Source: Phoronis australis (taxonomy: Eukaryota > Phoronida > Phoronidae). From it: 62,000 nucleotides of DNA. The stretch is taken from NCBI GenBank assembly GCA_002633005.1, contig NMRA01000055.1, positions 7,992 to 69,991 on the forward strand, read 5' to 3'. Made by a program: the position numbers and the translations under genes. Below, one piece after another: positions 1 through 11,829 of this stretch; positions within the stretch are counted from its first letter, which is position 1; each line of letters opens with the position of its first letter. The notes under the pieces are model-generated. The model was given only the letters and a program-made list of their open reading frames with translations, was not told where the DNA came from and did no database searches.

Positions 1-656
1 GCTCAAAGGATGATTGTGAAAATTGGCGTGTATGTGCTTACTATAAGGAAGACAGCTGACAATGATTTTCAGACGATTTGGACTACTGTGGCGCCTCCTA
101 GTGGCAGTTTTGTTTTTTTGCGCCCATGGCTGTATCTCCCAAACCGTTTGCAGGATCTTTACTAAATTTAGCAAGTGTATTTATGTGATGTTGACAACGG
201 ACGATGACGACTTTAGGATGATTCTGACTACCGGTATGCCTCTTGTGGCAATTTTAGTATTTGCCTCTAGTGGCAATTTTAGTATTTTACATTGACCTCT
301 GTATTTTCATAGGTCTTCAGGTGTATACTTTGTGTTACTTCGTGACTGTGAAGGAAAAGTTCTAAGTAGAAATTTGTTTCTGGCATTCTAATGCTGTGCT
401 AATCTCGTATGTTGGTAAATTTGTTTTTAATTCTATGTTTCTGTGGTGCTTTAAGCAAATGGTGTATAGGATGTGCTTGTATTATGAAGATAACTCACAT
501 TTTGCCCCTAGCCTATTGAGGAGACTATGACCATGCCTTTCCATTTTGCAAAGTATGCCCTCTACTGGCCAATTTATGGTACCAATAAACAACCCTAGAA
601 GGATACCGTATGCGGTGCAATTGTGGGCGCATTTCAACGCTCCGCGTTGCTCTTGT
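1..656 (+). mobile_element. Helentron/pearl-like element, left part cut by window edge
   Basis: Bases 1-300 match the internal tandem-repeat block near 49862-50130, including the recurring phrase CCTAGTGGC(A/C)(A/G)TTTT. Bases 450-656 match 50935-51159. Both copies stop being similar right after GCTCTTGT, which follows a short hairpin (CAACGC-TCC-GCGTTG, 635-649), so 656 is the 3' terminus. Bases 300-450 are not shared with the other copy. A central ~150-bp tandem repeat and a terminal 3' hairpin resemble Helentron-associated (HINE) or bivalve 'pearl' elements; the class assignment is inferred. No protein is encoded. Confidence 0.7.
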
Positions 657-3600
657 TTACAGACGTTGTTGTTGCTTCCGTTCGTGATTCGAAAGCGGAG
701 GATATAACTGTTTTCGTTATTGTTTGAAATAAAAGGTGCCCACGTACTTATTGTCAATTCTAATTTTTGAAAGCACCGTATAAATTATCCTGTTTTTGAA
801 TTCAAACAGCATTTTTTAAATGATATGAATCTAAATTGCTACATAAATACCGCCCATTTAGATTCTTTTTGTATTGTACTACAGCAAATTTCAGAGATGA
901 TTTCTGTATAAATGTGTGAGAATTATGATCAGTAAATTTCTCCTCACTAAGCCTCAAATAACCTTTCATATGTCGCACTCCGTCAGTTGCTAACTGATGC
1001 TGTGCCCAGGTAATATCCACCTTATTACCTGACAATCGTTACGTAAAATATACAAAGTCATTTCAGTTTGGGTCTTGTCATTTCTGAAGGATGCTAATCG
1101 CTTAATTGATTCCACCCAAATTAATAGGACTTTGCTGTCGCACTCTCATAACAGATATAAATGGGATCTTTTAAAATATTGGACGCATGGCTTTCAAACT
1201 TTCGAGCTGTACATAGTTCAGTTTTTACTTCTAGCAAGTTAAATCTGAAGTGATCTCCGTACAGTAAATACATAACACGAAATGATCCTAACAACCTTTT
1301 AACATAATAAGTAACTTAGAATGTACTTTAAACGGCACCAATAAAAACAGAACCAAATACACGTTAAGTACGAAAGTGTACATGCAGGACAGTGTTACCA
1401 TGGTGACTGAGTACTATAAAGAGCTTCTCCTTAACCAGGACTTTGACAAGCATGGTTGATAAAACATCATGAATAAATTGTTTGTGAAAATAACTCATAA
1501 ACACCTAAAATAATAACCTATGCCTTTGTCGTCCGGCCCGATCAAAAAGTCAAAAATTGACACAGAAATAGGCAAAACCTTTTGAACGCACCATGCGATT
1601 TTAAAACGTGTTCATTTTTGTATTGCAGACATGTATACTTTTCTTGTGATGTAGGCTTTTATCTTCAAAGCGAAAAAATAATTTTCGCCCCAACCCCCCC
1701 CCCCTCTTTAACACCTTCACAGTCTCCGGACCCTTAATTTAGAAGAATCGCAGATAAATAATTAAGGCTAAATCGCCTTTACGTGATGCACAAATCAGAC
1801 ATTTTCAGTAAAAATCACATGAGTTATTCGTATCAACTTTGAAACTCTCTTTAAGAGCGTTAACCGTTTTGGGCATTGGCAACAGCCAAATATGTAATCA
1901 CCTGTCTCTCCGCTTGCACTTTATCGAGGTATCCATTTGTTCACACATGAGTTGAAGGAGGACCAGAGAAAGGAATCTCCATCTGTGAGTCACCGTCCAA
2001 TGATGCAAGCCTTAACTTCTGCATCAAGTCTCTCAACTGCTTCACGTTTCTCTGTAGTACATGTAGGTTTTATAACCACTAATAATGCGTCCGTACACAT
2101 GCGCCTTAGTTATGGAAGTTCTTAGATGTTCAGCTGCCAACGGGAGTTTTTAAACCCCTATTGGCAGTGTGGTAACGTTTTAAAGAACGCTACCACGGTC
2201 ACGACATCTTGAATTATTATCGAATGAACGGCGGCAATACGTACTTGCAACAATTTTCAATTTCTCAATTTTACTATTTGTCATCCCATTAAACTCTGAA
2301 CTGTTTTCGCCGTAGTCGCTGATGGTTTTGATGTTCTTGTTGGTGACAGAAATAGAATCCTTTCACGGTAAGAAATATTACGAGACCAATTTTACGAGTG
2401 TGAAGCCAAATTTAATTTTTGTTTTTATCCAGCTAAAAAAGACGAAATGAAGCTTTAACTATGGCATACCTTTAAAGCAACACTAAATCTATGCTTTCTC
2501 TCCAAGAACAAGTTTGATGTAGGTCAAGTATCGTTATCGAATTGGCCTTGGTTTGTTTCTCTATTTAATCTTAATTTAAACCTGAATTCTGTCTTTGTGC
2601 AGAACTGACTGTTTGTTATTTGTTTAATACCAAGATCACAAAAATATCAGGTTGAGATGCGAATTGATGGTCATGTATAGCGAGCTGTCACTTGTCCTGA
2701 TATCACCTCTATGGTTCGAATGAAGTACAATTTGAGACCAATTTTATGGTGGTAAGTGGCTTAAATCAAAACTTGCTTTTTGTCAGAAAACACTGGTTTA
2801 ACAATGTTTTAGTATTCCTCCATTAATCCAACTCAGTAATGCCTCACTGAATATTCCTTCCGCTCTTGCATTGCTAATCGTTTACCAGTCAAAGAGTTCG
2901 ACATCCTACAAATGAGGGTTACAAAAGGTACGTATGCCGAACCGACAACATGACACGTCTACTTGATCTGTTTCAATCCTAATGGTAACTAAATAACACT
3001 GCTGTCGAAGCATCCCTGGGAATGGACCAGGTTTTCGGAATTTAAAGCGTCTGAAAAAGACGCCTGGGTGTGGCCGGTTTTTCTGCAACAGACGCATACG
3101 AAAGGATCACTTTTCCATGGCTGTCAGATTCATACCAAGGTGTTCTCATTCTCGAGTCCACCCTCTAAGTGGAAGGGTATTGTAATTTTCCATCTGCACG
3201 ACCCCGTCAAAAATACAGTCGCCGAGTGACCCCCACCGGCAGACCCTACGCTAATGCGCCTGCGAAAGCTGGCACCCTGACCTAACTTGTGCTCCATGGC
3301 CAAAACTCTGGTCGACCTCTGGGCAAAAGGCGTCGGTTGTGGATACGTGATTCGAGCGTTTTTTTTTGCTGCAAAGAGTGATATCCCGGTGCCGCAGCTT
3401 AGTCAACTACAAAAGGAAATATATTTCATCTTTAAGTAGTTTGACAGTTTTGTTACAGGAGCTTTTGATGGAATCTAATACATGAACAGAAATCTGGCAT
3501 TTTTTACCGATACAGATACTTCGAATATTTTCATGACTAGAACTTGCCTGCAGCCATGACACCCGCTCGGCTGGCAAAGCAATCAATATGGTTGGAGCCT

Positions 3601-3789
3601 ATATTCAGTGTGAGTACTCCTTTTTAGGTGGGGTCAGGTGAGAGGATGCGCCCCCCCCCCTTCTCATCTACGGTGCTGTGGCATATCGTGAATATTATCT
3701 GCATATCGACATGTCTTTATTCTCCACGAAATTAAAGATGGACGCATCGGCATTGATTCAATTTAATGGCGCTTATTTTTTATAGGTAG
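657..3789. other. Intergenic stretch with no recognised gene
   Basis: Six frames hold only short open frames with no motif or codon pattern I recognise. Poly-C tracts lie at about 1691-1704 and 3648-3661, and a T tract near 3360. No terminal inverted repeats, tRNA-like boxes or tandem arrays were noticed. Confidence 0.5.
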
Positions 3790-4267
3790 ATTGTTAGATA
3801 CATAAACTTTATTTTAACTTGATGGCACGGTGAGCCAGAGGCTTCTCTCACACTGCATGTTCATGAAATTATAAATATACAAAATATTACATAATTAAAT
3901 TAAGTTGAATTAAATTAAATTAAAAATGAATTAAATTAAAATTACCAGCGCAATTTTATATACTGGAAAAGTGGGATTTAAGTAGTTTTTAAAAAGGGTT
4001 AATGAAGTAGAATTTTGAATGGTGACAGGACAGGAATTCCACATAGACGAACCTTTATACTTAAATGAATTTTGACAAGTTTTAGTTTTAATAGTAAGTA
4101 AGTTATAGACCGCACGGGTTGCTGCACGGGTGGTCCTTTTATGGACATCAGAGACCAATCTCAAGCTATTAAAATTGGCTGGAGCATGTCCATTTCAAAT
4201 TTTATACATAAGAAGTGTCTGATGGTAAATGACAAGTTTGGGAAAGGCAACCAGTCTTAACCAGTTT

Positions 4268-4318
4268 TACTTCTTTCATCTGCTATGTGAATTTTAAACA
4301 TAGCAGATGAAAGAAGTA
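4268..4318. repeat. Perfect 21-bp inverted repeat with 9-base loop
   Basis: Arms 4268-4288 and 4298-4318 are exact reverse complements. It lies between two reverse transcriptase fragments and interrupts the homology to the family, so it is probably a template-switch or insertion scar of the dead retrotransposon. Confidence 0.9.
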
Positions 4319-5037
4319 TTACCCCATATTGAACAGCAATAAGTTGAGATAGGATTGATATAGCAATTGCATAAAGTCAATGATGATGGTGTGTCTAAAA
4401 AGTCGAAGTCTTCTCATCTGACTGAAAAATTTGATATCACATCTGTCTACAAACATTTGAGATTTGACAGTTCCAGGAGGATCGTCAATATCCATTCTCA
4501 GGAGTTTTTCATAGGCCCCTGTGGCACACCAACCAAGTGACAATTGCTGGTTTAGGGTATTACCAAAAGTGACTGACTGAATTCTATCAGACAAATAGTT
4601 ACAGAAAAATATAAAAGATTTTTTAGAGCAGCCATAAAGTTTAAATTGTTTTAAAATAATGTCGTAACTTACAAGGGCGAAAATGAAGACGTAAGACTCC
4701 AGTAAAATTGCTATCATCCAGCTGGTGATACCATTTGTTAGATATTGTCGAAGCTGTCTGACACGAATGGTGGGCTCTGAATCCAGACAGGGAGTTTGGA
4801 ATTAAATTAAGGTCAGTTAAAAAGTTATAAAAATGATTGTGTACGTGTCTCTCTAGACATTTAGAGAGTGTAGGAAAATCAAAATCGGTCTGTAAATACC
4901 TACAACCTCTTTATCACCCTTCTTAGAGATGAACAACTCTAGCACCCTTCCAAATACACATACATGAGAAAGTAGAAGTACTAAGATTGAGACAATGGGT
5001 GACAGCCCATCGGCACCAAATTTTAAAAAATCTACTC

Positions 5038-5110
5038 TGATGTCATCCAGGCCCATTGACACTGACGTCATCCAGACCCATTGACACCGATGTCATCCAG
5101 GCCCATTGAC
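5038..5110. repeat. 25-bp tandem repeat, 3 copies
   Basis: Units at 5038-5062, 5063-5087 and 5088-5110 (core GTCATCCAG then CCCATTGACAC) differ at few positions. They sit at the 5' edge of the retrotransposon remnant and in frame repeat the residues GLDD. Confidence 0.85.
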
Positions 5111-5804
5111 TTGTGGATCAAGGCTAACTAAAAACTTATTAAAAATGATACATCCATATTTTGACTGATGATATAATTCTAGGATTTGTTAAGTCACCTA
5201 TTCTGTACAAATGAGCCCGTATAACACAACTATATTGCGTTTCCAATGTTTTCACTTCAGAACAAAACAAATGTACACGTGTGCCGCGTACACGGATCGG
5301 TGAACCGACCGAGAGTCCGAGCCAAATTTAATCTCCTATCTTCTAGTTGCGCTAACACCGAAATGGAGAACGTAGCAGGCGTGGAATGCAGAACAAGGTG
5401 GTTGAGGAGTACTATAACCAACTTCTTATAGGGTGCGTGTGGAAAAACACGCATTGGAGCTGTAACGTTGTTTTTATTCGATCATCTTTTTTCGGAAACA
5501 CACGTCTCTCCTATCTGACACGGCTTCGTTTTCAGAATTGTTCGGCACTGTAAGTATTGCATGGATGTTAACTGTATCTAACACTTTAAAGGGACATCGA
5601 GAGGGCCCAGGGTCCTGGCACACGGCTCAATGTTACTGTTGCCCGTGACGATATCGGATGCATCAGCCTGTGGTCATATATTAACCGCTTCACTCGTTTC
5701 ACCATCGTTGATACTGCTATAATTTCGCATCTAAAATTTCAATTGGAGGCTACACAACGGGTAGACGTTGCTACGTCACTGACGCGGAAGACATTATTTA
5801 ACGT
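5111..5804. other. No recognised gene
   Basis: Holds a short overlapping pair of open frames on both strands at 5246-5454 without recognisable motifs and a few CpG-containing segments. Nothing else was noticed before the transposon arm that follows. Confidence 0.4.
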
Positions 5805-7769
5805 TTCTGCAGGCACACACAATTACCAATTGACCTATCGCCAGGATTATGACGGACGGCGTAATTGACCAATCAGAACGCAGCATTCTTGGCACACCTT
5901 CGTCTGCGTTTCCAAGCCGCCATTTTACCCGACAAACCACACGCAGTCGAGTAAAACTTACTTTAGTCTGTAGCTCAAGAAATTGTCCGCTAAGAATGGG
6001 GAAACGGTGTTGATATGACGTGTGTAGCCCCGACAGCCGTTATGCTGCTCCAGAATAATATCCCGTCATTTTTGGCATGTCCTAAGCCGAAAAATGATGT
6101 TGAAAAGCGTAAACTATGGATCAAACTGTACGGCCACACGAGCAGCTGAACTTAGCGATGTTGCTTGATTACTCGAAGGCTATAATAAACACAAATATAT
6201 TAGTTCCTAGATACGCACTTTTCAGCTTGGTGGCTATGGTGCAGGGCTATCTCAGATTTTGTCTCCCGAGTTGGCTACGTCTGGCCGCCTTTGTCTCGGC
6301 ACCTGCTGGATCTCAGCACTCTAGCGGTAGTCCCCGGAAATTGTTGTTTTTAAGGACATTTTTATTTTGTGTTTTTTTATTTATTTCAACCTAATGGACA
6401 TTATTTTGTTTCGTATCAGAGGTACATTTTTCTTATTAATTCATAAACCGTAAGCTGGCGTTCAACTGAACTTCTCTCCCTTTCAAAATTCAGAGATTCG
6501 ATCGGCACAGGGAAGGGCACTGGATTACTGCCGGAACTCAAAGCCTTGGTCGATCTGTTGTCACTAAAAATAAACTGTTGAATTACTTTTTGACGTGTAC
6601 CTCTAGCATACACTATGTCTGTAGAGTTAGAGAGAGCTCATTTTGATGTGGTGCAAACATGATATTTAGATTTATGAAGCTTTAAAAAAGAATTTGAGTT
6701 ATTTTTGTAAATACCCTATTTTTGCAACTACCACACCAGACCTGTAATCTTTAGTAACCATACCACGACTTAGTGATCATGGAAATTTCAAAATTAAATG
6801 AAAGCTACCTTTATGGAATGAAACTACAAAAAATGCCAAGTTCATAAGGAGGTAGGCCTAATTTAAATGTCTTAATGGTGCAAATTCCATAGGCCCCCCA
6901 CACCCTTGGCTGCCGCAAGCAAAATGAAACAGCAAGAGCGTGAGGAAATATTGAGTTCAATAACTAGGACCTGTAGCGGCGGAAGGGGGGAGGGCTCAGA
7001 CCCCAGATCGCGGCGGAATCGTGTTCCAGTTTTTTCAGTCCACCGATAGATTTTCTGAACAGAAGGTCCAACGGTCTACATCCCTAGCCCCTGCAACTTT
7101 CGTGCCGCCTGTGCACATACAATCGCACTTTGCCCAATTCCACGACGCAACATATGTTGGGCCCCCTGTGGTATCCTAGATCCGCCACTGAATTCCAGAC
7201 ATTAATTTTACTTGGACACAGTCCTAGACCTAGGCTACCGGAGCTAGCTAACTGTCTGCCCAGGACGAGATGAGTGTGTACCTGAGCTATGAACCTGAAT
7301 TTTTTTATCTAAATATTTTGTGACAAGATTAGAAAAGCTATCAGGGACTATAGTGCATGTGTTGTCTGTAATCTATGACCGACTTTACTCCAGGAGTCCT
7401 ACCAGTTGTGACATACTTTTCATTTGGCGAAATTTAGCAGACGACAGAATAAAAATATCGGTGAATCTTCGCTGATTTTATTTGAAAGATCATGAAATCT
7501 ATGGAATCGTACAGATAATTGGACTTGAAGGTACATACCCAGCTTTACATGAACATATCGTATCAGTGGCCTTGTCATTTGTCAGGTGAAGGTAGCCCCT
7601 AGGCCGAGGGGTTCTTCGGATTTTCTCTGGCTCCTCGAGCACTTATTTTTTCATCGTCACCTTTACAAATTCCCATATCATATACGTACGATTCACTGTT
7701 GAAAAGCATCGCCTCTTGTCTCTCAGTCGACGCGTTTTCAAATAGTGCAAAAACACTCATCGATTCCAC
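5805..7769 (+). mobile_element. Non-autonomous DNA transposon, copy 1 (inverted relative to copy 2)
   Basis: This stretch is similar along most of its length to the reverse complement of about 9005-10757. Anchors: 5836 pairs with 10740, 6116 with 10458, 6660 with 9945, 7195 with 9350, 7650 with 9140. About 220 bases near 7383-7600 are absent from copy 2. The terminal repeat is degraded here. A 92-codon frame at 6116-6394 recurs in copy 2 (10458-10186), but the mismatches look neutral and there is no transposase motif. A hAT-like element is nested at 6888-7190. Confidence 0.75.
6888..7190 (-). mobile_element. hAT-like MITE nested in transposon copy 1
   Basis: Ends read CATAGGCCCCCC and CTAGATCCGCCACTG, the reverse complement of the CAGTGGCGGATCTAG terminus seen elsewhere in the window. 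The same insertion is present at the matching site of copy 2 (9370-9706), so it was there before the two carriers separated. Confidence 0.65.
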
Positions 7770-8911
7770 CCATTACCAGCAATATTGAAACCGTGAACTG
7801 CGCATGCGCGAAAATCACTCAGTTAGCCCCATTCAGGATACATGGGATTCGCATAAAACACAGCGTGAGGGTCTTATTTATGAATCAATCACATTTGCCG
7901 ATAGCACATAACATAGATAAGTATTTTTTAAAAACGTGGCCAAGTTTCAGCAAAATTGGAAAAAAATTATGTTTGACATGGTATGGCCAAAGTTTTGGCT
8001 TATTTTGTCACTTCGATCAGTGGAATCGCCGCTAAAAACCCGAAAGTGCATAGTGAGAAAATGATAATTTTCGACCAAGCCTTTCATGTGCGGTTAGTTG
8101 CCGATAGACCCAACAGATGTCAGTATAATCAAGATTGAAATGTAGGAGTTTGAAGAAAATTAGACAAAATTTTGTATTTAACATGGGGTGGCCGAAAATT
8201 GCCAATTTTGGCCTGTTGATATCAGTTTATCATCATAGACTATCATTAGTGGGTCTAGTTAATTCGAAGTTTTTGGTTAAATCACTGATAATATTCACAC
8301 CATATATTGTACTAATAAACGTTTTCTCTAAATATAACAGTTTGATTCAAATGCTCAAAGTGGTGCGTACAACAGGGATTGACCCTTGCCCGGCCCGGCC
8401 CATAGAATGGGAGCTAATCAGCTCTAAACCAAAGTTGCTACATGTACATGTATGTGCGGAAAACTCTAGCCACCTGAGGTGTTTACGATCCACTTCAGAG
8501 AAAAAATACCTCTTTGTACCTAACAATAATTTGTTTCCGAGTACTTCCGGCATGGTTTAAAATTGAAAGGGGTCATTACAAGTTGAATTTATGAGAATTG
8601 TATTGTTGCATTGCGAACTGAGAACTAGTCGATTGAGGTAGTGCGAGATAAGGTAACGATCGAGTAAGGACAGCTTTGATTTGCTTACGAGTGGTGACTC
8701 ATGATATTGGCCAGACATCTGTAATAATATGTTTTGTTTATCCTTTTTAACGGAATATATTTGAACTTTGGTAATTTTGGGCGACAAAATCATAGAACAA
8801 CCTTCCTGGTGCTTCTCTCCAGGCAGTAGACACGCGGAGAGTGAAGCGCTAACTGGTCCATAAGCGATGACCTAGTTTACGCACAGAACCTGGCGGATGA
8901 CCTAGTTTACG
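7770..8911. other. Spacer between the inverted transposon copies
   Basis: No gene recognised. A diverged direct duplication with a period near 203 bases (units beginning GCCGATAG at about 7897 and 8100) covers about 7895-8240; both units run through a (C/A)ATTTTG..TGGCC-type segment. A 15-base direct repeat GATGACCTAGTTTAC occurs at 8866-8880 and 8896-8910. Confidence 0.5.
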
Positions 8912-11014
8912 AATTGACCTATCGCAAGCTCCGCCCCTATGCGAAAAGTCACGTGATACCCGACATTCGAACGAAATGTCACAGGCAAATACACTGTCGC
9001 TAAACGACGTTCCTGGTGGAATCGATGAGTGTTTTTGCACTATTTGAAAACGCTTCGACAGAGACAAGAGGCGATGCTTTTCAACAGAGAATCGTACGTT
9101 CATGATATGGGAATTTGTAAAGGTGACGATGAAAAAATGGCTCGAGGAGCCAACGAAAATCCCCTCTGCCTCNTTACAGACAACACATGCACTAGTCTCT
9201 GACTAGGTCGACTCTATAGCACTGTTTACGCTTTTCTAATCTTGTAACGAAATATTTTGATTAAAAAAATTCAGGGTCATAGCTCAGGTACACACTCATC
9301 TCGTCCTAGGCAAGCAGTTAGCTCCGGTAGGTCTAGCGCTGTGTCTAAGTCAAATCAATGTCTGGAATTCAGTGGCGGATCTAGGATACCCGTCACGGGG
9401 GGCCCAACATATGTTGCCTCGTGGAATTGGGCAAAGTGCGATTGTATGTGCACAGGCGGCCCGAAAGTTGCAGAGGCCAGGGATGTAGACCGTTGGACCT
9501 TCTGTTCAGAAAATATCTATCGGTGAACTAAAAAAACAGGAACAGGATTCCGCTGTGATCTGGAGTCTGAGCCCCCCTCTTCCGCTACCGGTCCTAGTTA
9601 CTGAACTCAATATTTCCTCACGCTTCACGCTCTCGCTGTTTCATTATGCTTGCGGCAGCCAAGGGGGGGAGGACTGGGGCCCCTGCCCCCCCTAAATCCG
9701 CCTATGAAATTGTCCGTTTGCACCATTAAGACCGTTTAAATTAGGCCTACCTTCTTACAAACTTGGCATTTTTTTTGTAGTTTCATTCTATAAAGGTACC
9801 TTTCATTTAATTTTGAAGGTAGCATGATCATTAAGTCGTGGTATGGTTACAAAAGATTACAAGTCTGGTGTGGTAGTTGCAAAAATAGGGTATTTACAAA
9901 AATAACTCAAATTCTTTTTTAAAGCTTCATAAATCTACATATCATGTTTGAACAACTTCAAAATGAGCTCTGTCTAACTCTACAGACATAGTGTATACTA
10001 GAGGTACACGTCAAAAAGTAATTCAACAGTTTATTTTTAGTGACAACAGCTCGACCAAGGCTTTGAGTTACCGGCAGTAATCCCGTTGCCCTCCCTGTGC
10101 CGATGGAATCTCCGAATTTTGACCGGGAGAGAAGTTCAGTTGAACGCCAGCCTACGGGTTTATGAATAACAAAAATTTACCTCTGTTAGGTTGAAATAAA
10201 TAAAAAAATAAAATAAAAATGTCCTTGAAAACAACAATTTCTGGGGACTCTACCGCTAGACTGCTGAGATCCAGCAGGTGTCGAGACAAAGGCGGCCAGA
10301 CGTAGGAAACTCGGGAGCCTGAGATAGCCCTTCACCATAGCCACCAAGCTGAAAAGTGCGTATCTTGGAACTAATATATTTGTGTTTATTATAGCCTTCG
10401 AGTTATCAAGAAACATCGCTAAGTTCAGCTGCTCGTGTGGCCGTACGGCTTGATCCATAGTTTATGCTTTTCAACATCATTTTTCGGTTTAGGACATGCC
10501 AAAAAATGACGGGATATTATTCTGGAGCAGCATCACGGCTTTCGGTGCTACACACACCATATCAACACCGTTTCCCCATTCTTAGCGGACAATTTCTTGA
10601 GCTATAGACCAAAGTAAGTTTTACTCGACTACGTGTGGTTTGTCGGGTATAATGGCGGCTTGGAAACGCAGACGAAGGTGTGCCAAGAATGCTTTGTTCT
10701 GATTGGTCAATTAAGCCGTCCGTCATAATCCTGGCGATAGGTCAATTGCTGGTAATGCAGGAACGTCGTTTAGCGACAGTGTATTTACCTCTGACATCAG
10801 CCGTGCGTTCAGTAGACGCTAGGACCTACGCTAGGACCTAGCTAAAACCTAGTCAAAGTCACGTGTTCTCATTTAAAATGCACTGCAATATCTCACGTAA
10901 TCTCGCGAAGTCTTGCTTTTTAGCGAGGTCCTAGCGTTACTGGAGGCTTGTATGTTCGAATGTCGGGTATCACGTGACTTTTCGCATAGGGGCGGAGCTT
11001 GCGATAGGTCAATT
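8912..11014 (-). mobile_element. Non-autonomous DNA transposon, copy 2, with long terminal inverted repeats
   Basis: Inner terminal repeats 8976-9015 and 10758-10797 match at 38 of 40 positions (core CACTGTCGCTAAACGACGTT). Outer repeats 8912-8972 and 10954-11014 are identical over 61 bases. They are adjacent on the left but separated by 156 bases on the right. No clean target duplication was found at either level. No transposase is encoded. The superfamily is not recognised. Confidence 0.8.
9370..9706 (+). mobile_element. hAT-like MITE nested in transposon copy 2
   Basis: Begins CAGTGGCGGATCTAGG and ends CCTAAATCCGCCTATG, imperfect terminal inverted repeats (13 of 16) followed inward by G-rich and C-rich tracts. 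It is the counterpart of 6888-7190 in the inverted copy. Confidence 0.7.
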
Positions 11015-11829
11015 GCTACCATGTCGCTTATTTCATCAAAGTGCAATTTGCTTTCAATTTCGCTACTAGTGGGCGCTTTCAAACTCGGGCCGGGACGATT
11101 CAATGCACACATTTGACGCATGCTTGTATCTGATGATTCCAGCGATACTTGGTGGTGCAAAAACACTTGTTAGAATTGTTTGATTTGTGCTCGGTAGGGC
11201 TACAGTTTGATGCATTTGATATTTCAAGTGGGGGTTCGCTTGGCCCCAATCCTGGACATAGATTAGACCTGAACCTGCTTCTAGTTCGCTATTGCTTCTT
11301 TTAAGGAACTGTTTCATAATAGACCCTAGTTGTATTATTTCTTGATCTGACCGGTTTCATTTTCTAGCCCTAGTAGGAACCAGCCTTTTCCTTGCTTTCC
11401 TGTCAACGGGCCTAAAACTGCCCGCGCATTATGTGTCGTGAGATATGTTGAAGTAGATCGAAGTATTTGAGTTTATGTCTCCAGCCTAGACGACAAATTT
11501 TTATTCTCTTGCATACCAAAGTTAAATTGCTTTCCAGTATTTTCAAATTTCCCCTATCTCTTGTGTTCTTGCTTGAATAATAATTTGTAAAACTAGATGT
11601 GGTCCACCCGGTTCATCGCCACCCGGTCGCCAACAATTTAACCATTCCTTCATCTTCCGGCCTTGTTGAGTCTGTGCCGCGACTTATTATATTTATAGTC
11701 TCTCTCGTATGGGTGATCCTTGTCCAATTTTTTGTTTGTTTTGCACATATTTTCTGTAGTTTCTACTCGAATACGGACAGAAATAACATTTCAACTAATT
11801 CAACTATTCCGGCCACTAATCGGTGCGTT
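11015..11829. other. No recognised gene
   Basis: Unique-looking sequence with short open frames on both strands. A frame opens at 11599 and runs through the GC-rich block that follows, but its start has no recognisable domain. Confidence 0.4.

Larger units (their letters stand above)
3790..5110 (-). pseudogene. Decayed non-LTR retrotransposon (reverse transcriptase fragments)
   Basis: Three minus-strand fragments lie in the order expected of a LINE reverse transcriptase. 5071-4853 ends in KKGDKEVVGIYRPI (family: K-K-G-D-x-x-x-x-x-Y-R-P-I). 4717-4319 has LKQFKLYG and YLSDRIQSVTFGN, then MFVDRC where an active enzyme has F/Y-A-D-D. 4164-3931 has FKYKGSSMWNSCP and the typical C-terminal end. 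The fragments are out of frame with each other, the catalytic aspartates are damaged and the 5' part is absent. An (AATTA)-rich stretch at 3893-3945 marks the 3' tail. A CR1/L2/Jockey-type clade is likely, but which one cannot be said. Confidence 0.85.

Noticed and set aside
6116-6394. 92-codon frame shared with 10458-10186 as a conserved protein
   Set aside because: Conservation is explained by both lying in copies of the same transposon. Frame differences near the C-terminus and lack of any domain argue against coding.
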